IMG/VR virus record: IMGVR_UViG_3300044617_001123
Location: 1 to 38,933 of that record
Length of the DNA stretch: 38,933 nucleotides
Direction: 5' to 3' (one strand)
Source of the DNA: a virus
Positions 8,899 through 15,432 of the stretch are shown piece after piece; positions within the stretch are counted from its first letter, which is position 1; each line of letters opens with the position of its first letter. A program made the translations under genes and the position numbers. The notes below the pieces were generated by a model. The model was given only the letters and a program-made list of their open reading frames with translations. It searched no databases and was not told where the DNA came from.

Positions 8899-9356
8899 TC
8901 TACACGCACGCCGCCGCAGGTATCGCCGGGGCTGTCATTGCTGGTGTTCTGGCTTGGAACGTCCAGGCCTGGCGCTATGACGCGCAGATATCCAAAATCA
9001 ACGCACACCACGCCAGCGAATCGGCCAAAGCCGAAGCAAACGCCAGGGCGCAGGAAGCCTCATTCAACCAACAATTGCAGGACGCACAAAATGCCGCAAC
9101 CAAACGCGAAACCAAACTACGCACTGACGCTGATGCTGCCCGCCGTACTGTTGACGGGCTGCGCGGCACCCTCTACCAATTCCGTGCAAGTCTCCCCAAC
9201 GCTTCCCCCCCCGCCCTCACTGCGCGAGCCGATACCGCCGCAGAGCTACTCGGAACGTGCATCGACGAATATCGAAGCGTGGCAGAAGCGGCTGATAGGC
9301 ACGCTGGGGACGCAATGATGCTGATTGATGCGTGGCCGTCACAGATACAAAAGTGA
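8895..9356 (+). CDS. Rz: Rz-like i-spanin
   Basis: A 153-residue inner-membrane spanin subunit. An N-terminal membrane segment (AAAGIAGAVIAGVLAWNV) is followed by a long Ala/Gln/Lys coiled coil (residues about 30-95) that spans the periplasm. Together with Rz1 it fuses inner and outer membranes in the last step of lysis. Its ATG overlaps the endolysin stop (ATGA), and Rz1 is nested within it in another frame, which is the classical embedded arrangement. Confidence 0.88.
   Translation: MIYTHAAAGIAGAVIAGVLAWNVQAWRYDAQISKINAHHASESAKAEANARAQEASFNQQLQDAQNAATKRETKLRTDADAARRTVDGLRGTLYQFRASLPNASPPALTARADTAAELLGTCIDEYRSVAEAADRHAGDAMMLIDAWPSQIQK
9091..9318 (+). CDS. Rz1: Rz1-like o-spanin lipoprotein, nested in Rz
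   Basis: A 75-residue frame wholly inside Rz in a different phase. It has a signal sequence ending in the lipobox LLTGC (Cys at residue 24), so the mature product is an outer-membrane lipoprotein. The mature part is proline-rich (LPPPPSLREPIPP), as expected of o-spanins. The start ATG 9091 was chosen because it gives a normal-length signal peptide. Confidence 0.85.
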   Translation: MPQPNAKPNYALTLMLPAVLLTGCAAPSTNSVQVSPTLPPPPSLREPIPPQSYSERASTNIEAWQKRLIGTLGTQ

Positions 9357-9512
9357 TACAGCCACGGAATTCCCACTGTGTAGCGACCCATTGAACTACG
9401 AGGAGGAGGGGGAGATTCTAGCCTTTTGAATCTGCGCTTCCATAGTGCTGCCGTATCATGGCGTATCACTGCGCTATTCCGTCAGTGATACCAAAAACGA
9501 TACGTATCACTG
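9353..9512. promoter_or_regulatory. Candidate attP/Int-Xis arm-site region with repeated GTATCACTG
   Basis: The gap between Rz and the integrase holds no gene but contains several copies of one short word: GTGATAC at 9353-9359, GTATCA at 9453-9458, GTATCACTG at 9463-9471, its inverse CAGTGATAC at 9483-9491, and GTATCACTG again at 9504-9512 beside the integrase start. Repeated arm-type sites around an attachment core next to int are usual. A purine-rich stretch (about 9400-9416) could be the core. The same repeats could instead be an operator for int. Confidence 0.45.
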
Positions 9513-9515
9513 CAC

Positions 9516-10583
9516 ATGGCGAGCATCATTCAAGTTGGCGAAAAGTGGCGCGCACTCATTCGCCGCAAAGGCCATCCATCATACTGTCAGACCTTCAACA
9601 CCAAGGCGCAGGCGCAGGCGTGGGCGCGTGGCATTGAGGCTGATATCGACCGTGGGCAGACCCTGGCACCCAAGACCGTTATGGGGCGGGTGGTGCTGGT
9701 ATCAGACCTGATTGATACGTATCGCAAGCTTCGGGGAAAGTCGCGGCCTATCGCGGATACGGCGAACGAGCATTACATGCTCAAGACGCTGGAGCGCCAT
9801 CTAGGTACGTTGGATGCATCCCGGCTTTCTGCGGCTGACCTTGTGGCTTATGCCGAAGCCCGCAAGGATGAAGACGGGGCAGGGCCGTACACGGTCAACA
9901 TGGACATATCCAAGCTCGGCACAGTGATGCGGTTGGCCGGGGTGCATCTCAAGATCACGCTACCTGATGTTGTAGGGCAAGCCCGCCCGCTGCTTTCGCA
10001 CATGCACCTGATCGGCGGGGGTGGCAAACGCGAGCGCAGGCCGGAAGAGGATGAACTTGCGCGAATAGTTGAATGGCTGGAATTGAACCGGGGCCGCGTC
10101 TATGCCGATGCGGTGCGGTTTGCCGTGATGACGGCCATGCGGCGCGGCGAGATTGTCCGGCTCGAGTGGGGCGGGCTGGATGCCGAAAAGAAGCTGGCCC
10201 TCATCAAGAATCGCAAAGACCCGCGCAAGAAAGCTGGTAATGATCAATGGGTGCCGCTCATGAACGGCGCATGGGAACTTGTGCAAGCACAGCCCAATGC
10301 TGACGCTCGCATCTTCCCAATTCACGAGCAGACCCTGAGCAAGTATTTCAAGGATGCGTGCAACGCGCTATCCATTCCGGACCTCCATTTCCACGACTTG
10401 CGCCACGAGGGTATCAGCCGCCTGTTTGAACAGGGGTTCGATATACCCCGCGTGGCATTGGTCAGTGGTCATAAGAGCTGGAACAACCTCAGGCGCTACG
10501 CGCAGCTAAAGCCGGAGGATTTACACGATGGACCTGGCGCGCCTCCTGCCGCCGTGCGTCCAGATACTCCGCAACGTCCCTAG
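9516..10583 (+). CDS. int: Tyrosine-family site-specific integrase
   Basis: A 355-residue tyrosine recombinase that would insert the phage at a host attachment site. An N-terminal beta-sheet arm-binding domain (residues 1-50) and a SAM-like core-binding domain (about 60-150) precede the catalytic domain. The active-site residues are visible: R209 (AMRRGEI), a Lys in the KNRKDP beta-hairpin, H293 and R296 (HDLRHEG), H319 (SGHKS) and the nucleophile Y328 (RRYAQL). Its last 95 bases overlap a minus-strand gene, so the two are convergent. The repeat-rich candidate attP region lies just upstream. Confidence 0.93.
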   Translation: MASIIQVGEKWRALIRRKGHPSYCQTFNTKAQAQAWARGIEADIDRGQTLAPKTVMGRVVLVSDLIDTYRKLRGKSRPIADTANEHYMLKTLERHLGTLDASRLSAADLVAYAEARKDEDGAGPYTVNMDISKLGTVMRLAGVHLKITLPDVVGQARPLLSHMHLIGGGGKRERRPEEDELARIVEWLELNRGRVYADAVRFAVMTAMRRGEIVRLEWGGLDAEKKLALIKNRKDPRKKAGNDQWVPLMNGAWELVQAQPNADARIFPIHEQTLSKYFKDACNALSIPDLHFHDLRHEGISRLFEQGFDIPRVALVSGHKSWNNLRRYAQLKPEDLHDGPGAPPAAVRPDTPQRP

Positions 10584-10752
10584 TGTCTGCCCAGCGCTTC
10601 CCGCCGTCAATGTACGTGGGAATCAGGAACGTGTTGTCACTCACCTTGCGGCGAATGTTCGGTACGGTGGTGTCCAGAATCTGCGCAAGCTTTTCCAAGT
10701 CCACGCGCAGGCCGTGCTGCTCAATCAAGATCATCTGAGTAAGTAAGCTCAT
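10489..10752 (-). CDS. Small DNA-binding protein in excisionase position (PrtN-like)
   Basis: An 87-residue protein with a helix-turn-helix-like centre (VDLEKLAQILDTTVPNIRRKV) followed by a GGKRWADTRDVAEYLDARR end. That layout resembles pyocin activator PrtN and MerR-type excisionases, in which a winged helix binds target DNA. It is the last gene of the leftward region and overlaps the 3' end of int on the opposite strand, a position typical of Xis. Either excision or regulation is possible. Its start overlaps the stop of the GDSL esterase gene, so the two are translated together. Confidence 0.55.
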   Translation of the reverse strand: MSLLTQMILIEQHGLRVDLEKLAQILDTTVPNIRRKVSDNTFLIPTYIDGGKRWADTRDVAEYLDARRQEARQVHRVNPPALAARSA

Positions 10753-11327
10753 TTCATCCCCCTAACCAATTCTTGAGCGATAAAAAGCGACACTCGATCC
10801 GATCCTGCACGATCCGGGTGAACGGGATCGCCCATAGTCACGCGGCCCAATGATCGAACGTCGATGAACTGCAAGCCATTTCGCTGTGCAATTTTTCGCT
10901 GGATTGCATCGTTGCGTTGTGCTGCTGTGTCGTATGGATCTGGGGCCATCAAAACACCAGCAATAACGACTCGCTTGCCATCCTGTTTGAGTTGAGTAAC
11001 CAGCCTCTCCATGCCTTGTTGGTGCAGTTCCTCCGGCACGCCAATGATTGCATCGGCATAGCCCAATCGAAGAAGGACTACAGGCTCTCCACCCTTGATC
11101 GAAGTCTCTGATGCAGTCAGGCCCGACACAGAGTAGTCCACGGCCTTGATTGCTCCACCAGCGTACTCCGTGAGCCTCTCAACCGGAGTGGGGGATAGGC
11201 GGGTGTCTGCGAGATACCCACTCGAAAGCGAATCGCCGTAGATAGCAACAGGTACGGGGGTTTGATCTCCACCACCTCCACCACATGCACAAAGCAGGGC
11301 AAGGCAAAGCAATGCGATGAATCGCAT
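10749..11327 (-). CDS. Secreted GDSL/SGNH-type esterase lipoprotein
   Basis: A 192-residue exported hydrolase. The N-terminus MRFIALLCLALLCAC is a lipoprotein signal with Cys15 as the probable lipid-attached residue, followed by a GGGGG spacer. The SGNH family motifs are present: block I GDSLSSG with nucleophile S33, and block V DPVHPD with D167 and H170. Such enzymes deacylate lipids, polysaccharides or peptidoglycan. A GGAGG ribosome site lies six bases before the ATG. The gene sits downstream of a strong leftward terminator (11344-11367) and needs its own promoter or antitermination. It looks like a lysogenic-conversion cargo gene. Confidence 0.8.
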   Translation of the reverse strand: MRFIALLCLALLCACGGGGGDQTPVPVAIYGDSLSSGYLADTRLSPTPVERLTEYAGGAIKAVDYSVSGLTASETSIKGGEPVVLLRLGYADAIIGVPEELHQQGMERLVTQLKQDGKRVVIAGVLMAPDPYDTAAQRNDAIQRKIAQRNGLQFIDVRSLGRVTMGDPVHPDRAGSDRVSLFIAQELVRGMK

Positions 11328-11343
11328 GAAATCCTCCAGGCAT

Positions 11344-11367
11344 AAAAAAAGCCCCTTTGCGGGGCTT
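11344..11367 (-). terminator. Leftward intrinsic terminator
   Basis: On the minus strand AAGCCCC, a five-base loop and GGGGCTT are followed by seven Ts. It ends leftward transcription just before the GDSL esterase gene and overlaps the stop codon of the 46-residue gene at 11366. Confidence 0.88.
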
Positions 11368-11506
11368 ATTGAAATAGGTTGCTGGGCGGTGGATCGTCTT
11401 TGTCTGGCAAGTCTCGATCCTCCAATTCCTCGTCGCGCTCGTCCTGCCAGGGTGTGAACTCCCAGCGCTCGCGCTTATCTCCGCGCTCACGTAGCCTGCG
11501 GCTCAT
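11366..11506 (-). CDS. Small highly charged protein, unknown
   Basis: A 46-residue frame (MSRRLRERGDKRERWEFTPW and an acidic, proline-containing tail) with an AAAGGGA ribosome site before ATG 11506. The strong split into a basic N-terminus and acidic C-terminus and its packing against its neighbours suggest a genuine small phage gene. The stop codon lies in the stem of the terminator at 11344-11367. No function can be assigned. Confidence 0.55.
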   Translation of the reverse strand: MSRRLRERGDKRERWEFTPWQDERDEELEDRDLPDKDDPPPSNLFQ

Positions 11507-11536
11507 GGCATTCCCTTTCCGATAATGGGGCAGTAG

Positions 11537-11767
11537 TCAGGGCGCATTGCTATATCCATTCACAAGAATGTGTTGCTCGGCTTCGCGCAGTGCGCCTAGC
11601 AGTTCAAGACGGTTTTCAACCTTGGAGCACTTGATCTTGAATTGACCAGAGCCTCGGTGAAACGCAAGGACTATCACGGCGTCCGGTTCTTCGTCTTTTG
11701 CCTCGTCAAGCGTTTGTTTTGCGTCAACTTTATATGTGTCGAAGGTGAGTGACTTCAATTTGCTCAT
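11537..11767 (-). CDS. Small early protein, unknown
   Basis: A 76-residue protein beginning MSKLKSLTFDTYKVDAKQ. The middle (PDAVIVLAFHRGSGQFKIKC) alternates hydrophobic residues like beta-strands, and the end (LELLGALREAEQHIL) is helical. The ATG at 11767 overlaps the stop of the upstream gene (ATGA), which sets the start. No family is recognised. Confidence 0.65.
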   Translation of the reverse strand: MSKLKSLTFDTYKVDAKQTLDEAKDEEPDAVIVLAFHRGSGQFKIKCSKVENRLELLGALREAEQHILVNGYSNAP

Positions 11768-12033
11768 TGTTGTCGTCCTGTAATGCCATGTTCGGCTTCT
11801 GCGCTTTTTATTCCTTGCTCGTAACTCCACCCGCACAAGTCCTCTGATGGTTGCTTCTTGCGCAGCTCTTTAATCTGCTCCGGCGTCAGCGGCTTGCGCC
11901 CTCGTGGTGGCTCTGGCCACAGCGGGATTGATGCCAGTTCGCTCTCGCATATAAAGCTGACATTGCGCTCGCCTGTTGCTGCGTTGAAGTTGATCCACGC
12001 TGCGGGTTCTGGTGTTTCGTCGTCAGGCCACAT
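11764..12033 (-). CDS. Small early protein, unknown
   Basis: An 89-residue protein with an acidic, proline- and tryptophan-containing N-terminus (MWPDDETPEPAAWINF), a basic RGRKPLTPEQIKELRKK segment and a helical end. The RGRKPLT stretch looks like a short nucleic-acid-contacting or linker motif common in phage hypothetical proteins. It overlaps both neighbours, 11 bases upstream and 4 downstream. No function is assigned. Confidence 0.65.
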   Translation of the reverse strand: MWPDDETPEPAAWINFNAATGERNVSFICESELASIPLWPEPPRGRKPLTPEQIKELRKKQPSEDLCGWSYEQGIKSAEAEHGITGRQQ

Positions 12034-12229
12034 GGCTGTCGTCCTTCAAAAATGAGATTTCGGGAACGTCTTTTCGCAGTGCCGCGTACTCAACCTGCAC
12101 CTTGGCCGATGCGATCATCTTGCCTGCCAGATTGGCAAGCTCTGCGGCTTCGCTGGGCTTGATTTCACCGGCCTTCAGTTGTGCAAATACCTGCGCCAGT
12201 TCTGCGCGTAGTTCACTTGCTGTGTTCAC
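12023..12229 (-). CDS. Small helical early protein, unknown
   Basis: A 68-residue, almost wholly alpha-helical protein rich in Ala, Glu and Lys (ELRAELAQVFAQLKAGEIKPSEAAELANLAGKMI in overview), the composition of a helical-bundle or coiled-coil partner protein. It overlaps the next gene by 11 bases and the upstream gene by 17. Similar short helical proteins are frequent in early regions of betaproteobacterial phages. The role is unknown. Confidence 0.65.
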   Translation of the reverse strand: MNTASELRAELAQVFAQLKAGEIKPSEAAELANLAGKMIASAKVQVEYAALRKDVPEISFLKDDSHVA

Positions 12230-12623
12230 GGATGTACCTCTTTATCTTGAGTAGTTCGCGCTGGGCATCTACCAGTGGTTGCGGTATGTCGGCGGATTTC
12301 AGTCCTATGCTTTCAGCCAGCATCCGGCGCACGTAGGCGTCGTTCAGCTTGCCGCGCTGGCGGGCCATGTTTTCGCGGCAAACGTCGCGGCGCTTGTCGG
12401 GGTTGGCCTTGGCCCACTCTGCGGCGCGGGCCTTCACCGTGTCTGCATGGGCCGCGTACCAATTGCGGTAGTACGCCTGTTGATCCTCGCGCTGGTGGGG
12501 TTTGACTGTCTGCGCTGCGTACCATGCGCGTTTTCTAGCGTACTCACATGCGAGACACATGCTGCGGGTGCCTCGGTAGGCGTCGTCAGGCTTGGGCTGG
12601 TTGCAGGTGCGGCATGTTTTCAT
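12213..12623 (-). CDS. Zinc-binding early protein (HNH-like or zinc ribbon), unknown
   Basis: A 136-residue basic protein with a four-cysteine zinc knuckle at the N-terminus (CRTCNQPKPDDAY, then CLACEYARKRAWY) followed by long basic helices full of Arg and Ala. The layout resembles phage zinc-finger proteins related to HNH endonucleases, but no HNH catalytic motif is seen. Start ATG 12623 was preferred to 12659 because it has a GTGGGG ribosome site and overlaps the stop of the upstream gene by one base. It probably binds nucleic acid. Confidence 0.65.
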   Translation of the reverse strand: MKTCRTCNQPKPDDAYRGTRSMCLACEYARKRAWYAAQTVKPHQREDQQAYYRNWYAAHADTVKARAAEWAKANPDKRRDVCRENMARQRGKLNDAYVRRMLAESIGLKSADIPQPLVDAQRELLKIKRYIREHSK

Positions 12624-12760
12624 CAGTAGCCCCACGAAATCCTGAAGTCGATCAGCCATAGCACTACAAGAAATTCTTTTCCTCCGGCCATGAAGCCGAT
12701 GGCGAATACAGGCCACTTGTGCCTCATTGGTTCAATTTCAAACTTGAGTTTTTTCCTCAT
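12623..12760 (-). CDS. Small hydrophobic protein, unknown
   Basis: A 45-residue frame with a basic N-terminus (MRKKLKFEIEPMRHKW) and a largely hydrophobic remainder (PVFAIGFMAGGKEFLVVLWL) that could associate with the membrane. A GGAG ribosome site lies eight bases before the ATG. The start overlaps the upstream stop (ATGA) and the stop overlaps the next ATG (TGATG), so it fills its space exactly, which supports a real gene. Confidence 0.6.
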   Translation of the reverse strand: MRKKLKFEIEPMRHKWPVFAIGFMAGGKEFLVVLWLIDFRISWGY

Positions 12761-13143
12761 TCCTGTCTCTCCAAGCTAGCCGCACACACCGGGCAGACAT
12801 AGGTGACTGTGCGGTGTGGATGTCGCTGCGGTGGGGCGGTGTATAGAGGTGCTGCGCGAAACGTGTTACTGTCGTCTGACTGATGGTGGTTTGCGATGTA
12901 GGCCTCAATCTGCGCTTGTGTATCGCAGTGGGAATACAGCTTTCCGTTGCGGTTGCCACCAAAGTAGAACGCGCCCCACGCCACAGGCTCCTGCACCTCC
13001 TGCTTGGGTGTGTGCTCTGCCAGTGCGGCGCGGAGGGCGTGAATGGCGTCTATCTCAATGCCGACGGCGTTGTCGTCGTAGGTATCCGTCAATACTTCCA
13101 ACGCCTTCAGCGCTTGCTGCAATACTTCTCGTAGTGTGCTCAT
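12757..13143 (-). CDS. Cassette-array protein with MSTLREVLQQAL leader
   Basis: A 128-residue protein built of parts. The N-terminal leader (MSTLREVLQQALKALEVL) is shared with other genes of the array, an ALRAALAEHTP segment is shared with the gene at 14867, the middle (EPVAWGAFYFGGNRNGKLYSH) resembles a small domain common in phage hypothetical proteins, and the end carries a CPVC zinc half-knuckle. The initiation region, including the GGAGG ribosome site, is encoded by the last codons (RKEEKP) of the upstream gene. Function unknown. Confidence 0.7.
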   Translation of the reverse strand: MSTLREVLQQALKALEVLTDTYDDNAVGIEIDAIHALRAALAEHTPKQEVQEPVAWGAFYFGGNRNGKLYSHCDTQAQIEAYIANHHQSDDSNTFRAAPLYTAPPQRHPHRTVTYVCPVCAASLERQE

Positions 13144-13499
13144 GGCTTTTCCTCCTTGCGCATTGCGTCGATGGTGGCGTCTAGACCAAGGCGGCCATCG
13201 TCAACATGGAAGCCGATGCGCCAATACGCGCCAAGCCCTAAACGGTCATACGCCGATTCTTTGTACGCCTTTAAGGCAAGCCACCGATACCGCGCTGCAT
13301 CGGCCAGCAGCGCATCGCGCTCGGCCTTCCACTCTTCGGCGTCAGTCCTCCACCCCTCAGCGGTGGCATCGCACACTTGTTTGCAGCGTTGAAGTTCCGC
13401 ATGAAGGCGGCGCAGTTCTTTTGCTGTCTCCACAATAAGCTGTGCGGCGTCCAATTCATCAGCGAGCCGCAGTGCTTCAGGTTGTGTCGTGTCTGTCAT
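13140..13499 (-). CDS. Cassette-array protein with MTDTTQ leader, coiled coil
   Basis: A 119-residue protein that starts MTDTTQPEALRLADELDAAQ, then a coiled coil with many Leu, Glu and Arg (about 15-75), and a C-terminal AYWRIGFHVDDGRLGLDATIDAMRKEE part. The leader is the same as in the genes at 13496 and 15187. The final RKEEKP codons carry the ribosome site of the next gene. Similar proteins occur in many phage early regions as unknowns. Confidence 0.7.
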   Translation of the reverse strand: MTDTTQPEALRLADELDAAQLIVETAKELRRLHAELQRCKQVCDATAEGWRTDAEEWKAERDALLADAARYRWLALKAYKESAYDRLGLGAYWRIGFHVDDGRLGLDATIDAMRKEEKP

Positions 13500-13696
13500 G
13501 TCTTTTGCTCCAATGCCCATGTAATAGCCTCATGTGCTTCGTTCAGCGCAACGCGCAGCGTTGATAGCTCCATCCATAGATCCATCTCCATTTGCGCGTC
13601 ATGCGCTCTGGCTTTTTGCAGGAACTCGACAAGCTGCTCTGCTTTAAGAGCTCGGCGCTTCCACTGTTTGAGCGTCGGTTGTGTCGTGTCTGTCAT
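13496..13696 (-). CDS. Cassette-array protein with MTDTTQ leader, short
   Basis: A 66-residue helical protein (MTDTTQPTLKQWKRRALKAE and a Met/Leu/Ala-rich remainder) with ATGA overlaps at both ends. The first six residues and the DNA around the start are identical to those of neighbouring genes, while the rest differs. That indicates a common start grafted on different bodies. Function unknown. Confidence 0.65.
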   Translation of the reverse strand: MTDTTQPTLKQWKRRALKAEQLVEFLQKARAHDAQMEMDLWMELSTLRVALNEAHEAITWALEQKT

Positions 13697-13884
13697 GTCT
13701 CAATCTCCAGCACCACATGGCATGAGTGGTGCAGCGTTGATGGTTTTGCAAACCCCAATCGGCGCACGATGTACTGCGTACCGCTGGGCGTGTCGCGCTT
13801 GTGTCCGAGGAACTCATAGCGCTCGCCGGTGCGCTTCAAGCGAAAGCGCTGGCCCGGTTGTAGGTTTCGGACGCGGGCAGTCAT
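13679..13884. repeat. About 206-bp duplicated segment, copy 2
   Basis: This stretch is nearly identical to 15415-15623: a few scattered base changes and one extra codon in the other copy. It includes a complete 63-residue gene and the MTDTTQ start of the gene that follows. Such high similarity over a full gene and its junction points to a recent copying event. Confidence 0.92.
13693..13884 (-). CDS. Small beta-rich protein MTARVRN, duplicate of the gene at 15429
   Basis: A 63-residue protein containing VRNLQPGQRFRLKRTGERY and a hydrophobic, basic C-terminal part. The GQRF.L..TGE.Y pattern resembles small SH3-like or beta-barrel proteins annotated only as hypothetical in phages. It differs from its twin at 15429-15623 by one Val codon and few residues. 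Its upstream neighbour's stop overlaps its ATG, and a -1 slip in that neighbour would fuse the two. Confidence 0.7.
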   Translation of the reverse strand: MTARVRNLQPGQRFRLKRTGERYEFLGHKRDTPSGTQYIVRRLGFAKPSTLHHSCHVVLEIET

Positions 13885-14051
13885 CCAACTAGCCGATGCA
13901 CAGTGCGGCTCGCTGGTACAAGATTCAAAAAAAGGCCATTCCAATATGAGTATTTATTCCCGTTAAATCCGGGTGTATCAACTTGATAGAAGCCCTTGCG
14001 CACAGGCTTTTGATCGCCTGAGTACCATCCGGTTAGCTTTAGTTTGCTCAT
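13881..14051 (-). CDS. Short paralogue of the SYWNG protein at 19257, possibly frameshifted
   Basis: A 56-residue frame (MSKLKLTGWYSGDQKPVRKG and KYSYWNG near residue 38) related to the 81-residue protein at 19257-19502, which has LTPWFPGNVKPLRKG and FSYWNG. After SYWNG the two lose similarity, and here the frame soon ends with a TGA overlapping the next ATG. At 13926-13932 the minus strand reads T TTT TTG, a possible -1 slippery site; slipping there gives a continuous frame into the gene at 13693. AAGGA ribosome site, seven bases from the ATG. Confidence 0.6.
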   Translation of the reverse strand: MSKLKLTGWYSGDQKPVRKGFYQVDTPGFNGNKYSYWNGLFLNLVPASRTVHRLVG

Positions 14052-14329
14052 TTCATTCCTTCAATAGCTGATTGCATAATGGTGATGGCTTCGCGCAGTA
14101 CGCTGTAATTAGCCTTTCCTTTTGCCGATACATCTAAGTGCGCTGGAATACCTGCTTGCTGCAAAGCCTCCAACACCTTCACCATGTCTTCTTTGCTTAT
14201 GGGTGCTGGGTTTGGTTGGAGCGACTTAAGAATGCGCAAAATATCTCGATTGGCAAAGGTTCCGTGCAGTTCGTCGTATTGCGCCTGCGTCAGTGTGTAA
14301 GTAGTCAATACTTCTCGTTGTGTGCTCAT
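14048..14329 (-). CDS. Cassette-array protein with MSTQREVL leader
   Basis: A 93-residue, mainly helical protein: MSTQREVLTTYTLTQAQYDE, then a segment with two predicted helices (SKEDMVKVLEALQQAG and VLREAITIMQSAIEG). Only the first eight residues match the other array leaders. It starts inside the RKEGKP-TGA junction of the upstream gene and ends with its own ATGA overlap. Function unknown. Confidence 0.65.
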   Translation of the reverse strand: MSTQREVLTTYTLTQAQYDELHGTFANRDILRILKSLQPNPAPISKEDMVKVLEALQQAGIPAHLDVSAKGKANYSVLREAITIMQSAIEGMK

Positions 14330-14547
14330 GGCTTCCCCTCCTTGCGTGAGCGCATGTGGATGTCAATGGCTTCCTCATAAGATTCCGCATCGACCATAAC
14401 TACATGGCCAGACCAACTGGTCTTGACGGGATACCATTGCGTCAATCCGAGCGCTTCTTTGATTTCGCGCGAACCTTTTTGCGCAATGGCCGCATCACAG
14501 ACAAACGCCTCCAGCGCTTGCTGGGCGGCTTCGCGTAGTGTGCTCAT
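14326..14547 (-). CDS. Cassette-array protein, IAQKG..EIKEALGL family
   Basis: A 73-residue protein whose first 14 residues (MSTLREAAQQALEA) belong to the common leader and whose remaining part (AAIAQKGSREIKEALGL, SGHVVMVDAESYEEAIDIHM) is strongly similar to the C-terminal part of the gene at 15187. The shared body behind a different N-terminus shows that leader and body can be exchanged. It ends RSRKEGKP, the codons of which carry the next ribosome site. Confidence 0.68.
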   Translation of the reverse strand: MSTLREAAQQALEAFVCDAAIAQKGSREIKEALGLTQWYPVKTSWSGHVVMVDAESYEEAIDIHMRSRKEGKP

Positions 14548-14870
14548 GGCATTGCCTTTCCAATTTCTGCGGCCATGCGCACCGAAGCCGCACGGCGCGC
14601 CGCGTTTTTGTCGTCGTTGTGGCTGGCGAACTTCTCGGCCAGATAGCCGTGCTCGAAGTGGAAAACCTCTACTTGCTCGCGCTCCCACATCACACAGATG
14701 GAAAGCGCGGCCTCCAGTTGGGCGCATTGCCCATCGTTGCGCTTTGGGTTCCACGGCACATCACCGCCACCGATAACCGGCTCGACGATGCCCGGCACGA
14801 AGTCGGCGCGGTAGTAACCATGCACACCAGCAGCCTTCGCCGCCAGTTCCAGTAGTTCACGGTCTGTCAT
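14544..14870 (-). CDS. Cassette-array protein, unknown
   Basis: A 108-residue protein (MTDRELLELAAKAAGVHGYY at the start; WNPKRNDGQCAQLEAAL in the middle; a charged helical end with HNDDKNAARRAASVRMAAEIGKAMP). The LELAAKAAG..G.Y and WNP..DDGDALRLA-like arrangement recurs in phage hypothetical proteins and looks like a small mixed alpha/beta domain. Its start sits in the RKEGKL junction and its stop overlaps the next ATG. No function is assigned. Confidence 0.7.
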   Translation of the reverse strand: MTDRELLELAAKAAGVHGYYRADFVPGIVEPVIGGGDVPWNPKRNDGQCAQLEAALSICVMWEREQVEVFHFEHGYLAEKFASHNDDKNAARRAASVRMAAEIGKAMP

Positions 14871-15187
14871 AGCTTGCCCTCCTTGCGTGCTGCGTCGATG
14901 TTCTTCCGAGTGGCGGCTACGCACCTTTGCCCATTACCGCCAACGAGGCCGCTTACTGAGTCAACTCCAAACGATCCGTGAATCGCAATCCAATCCAGTC
15001 GAGCCGCATCCTCCGCATCCCCGTTGGGTGTGTGCTCTGCCAGCGCAGAGCGGAGGGCGGCGAGTGATTCGGTTGTGTTGCGCTTTGCCTGCTCAAGTGC
15101 AGATTCTGGCCACACCCACTTCTCGTAGTTGTCCCAGCCCTCCAACGCCTTCAGCGCTTGCTGCAATACTTCTCGTTGTGTGCTCAT
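14867..15187 (-). CDS. Cassette-array protein with MSTQREVLQQAL leader
   Basis: A 106-residue protein starting MSTQREVLQQALKALEGWDN, almost the same leader as the gene at 12757, followed by ALRSALAEHTP shared with that gene and a body (EDAARLDWIAIHGSFGVDSV) unlike it. The ATG at 15187 is preferred to the in-frame GTG at 15190. The C-terminal ARKEGKL codons hold the GGAGG ribosome site of the next gene. Function unknown. Confidence 0.7.
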   Translation of the reverse strand: MSTQREVLQQALKALEGWDNYEKWVWPESALEQAKRNTTESLAALRSALAEHTPNGDAEDAARLDWIAIHGSFGVDSVSGLVGGNGQRCVAATRKNIDAARKEGKL

Positions 15188-15432
15188 CACTTGCCCTCCT
15201 TGCGTGAGCGCATGTGGATGTCAATGGCTTCCTCGTGAGAGTTCGCCTCGACCATCACTACATGACCAGACAAACGGGTTTTGACGGGATAGCTCCGAGT
15301 CAAACCAAGCGCTTCTTTGATTTCGCGCAGACCTTTTTGAGCAATTAACGCATCTGATACATAGACAACCTCGCCGTTTTTGATGCCTATCGGTATTTGC
15401 CCATAGGCGTTCATTTGTGTCGTGTCTGTCAT
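15187..15432 (-). CDS. Cassette-array protein, IAQKG..EIKEALGL family, MTDTTQ leader
   Basis: An 81-residue protein whose N-terminus MTDTTQMNAYGQIPIGIKNG is unlike that of its relative at 14326. From ALIAQKGLREIKEALGL onward the two are strongly similar, including SGHVVMV and EEAIDIHMRSRKEGK. The protein resembles small phage proteins that bind through a central beta-hairpin, but no function is known. The stop overlaps the next ATG (TGATG) with the ribosome site in the last codons. Confidence 0.68.
   Translation of the reverse strand: MTDTTQMNAYGQIPIGIKNGEVVYVSDALIAQKGLREIKEALGLTRSYPVKTRLSGHVVMVEANSHEEAIDIHMRSRKEGK

Noticed and set aside
9361-9430. tRNA-like fragment (GTAGTTCAATGG on the minus strand) near int
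   Set aside because: No cloverleaf or T-arm could be formed; it could be a partial attachment core but not a tRNA gene.
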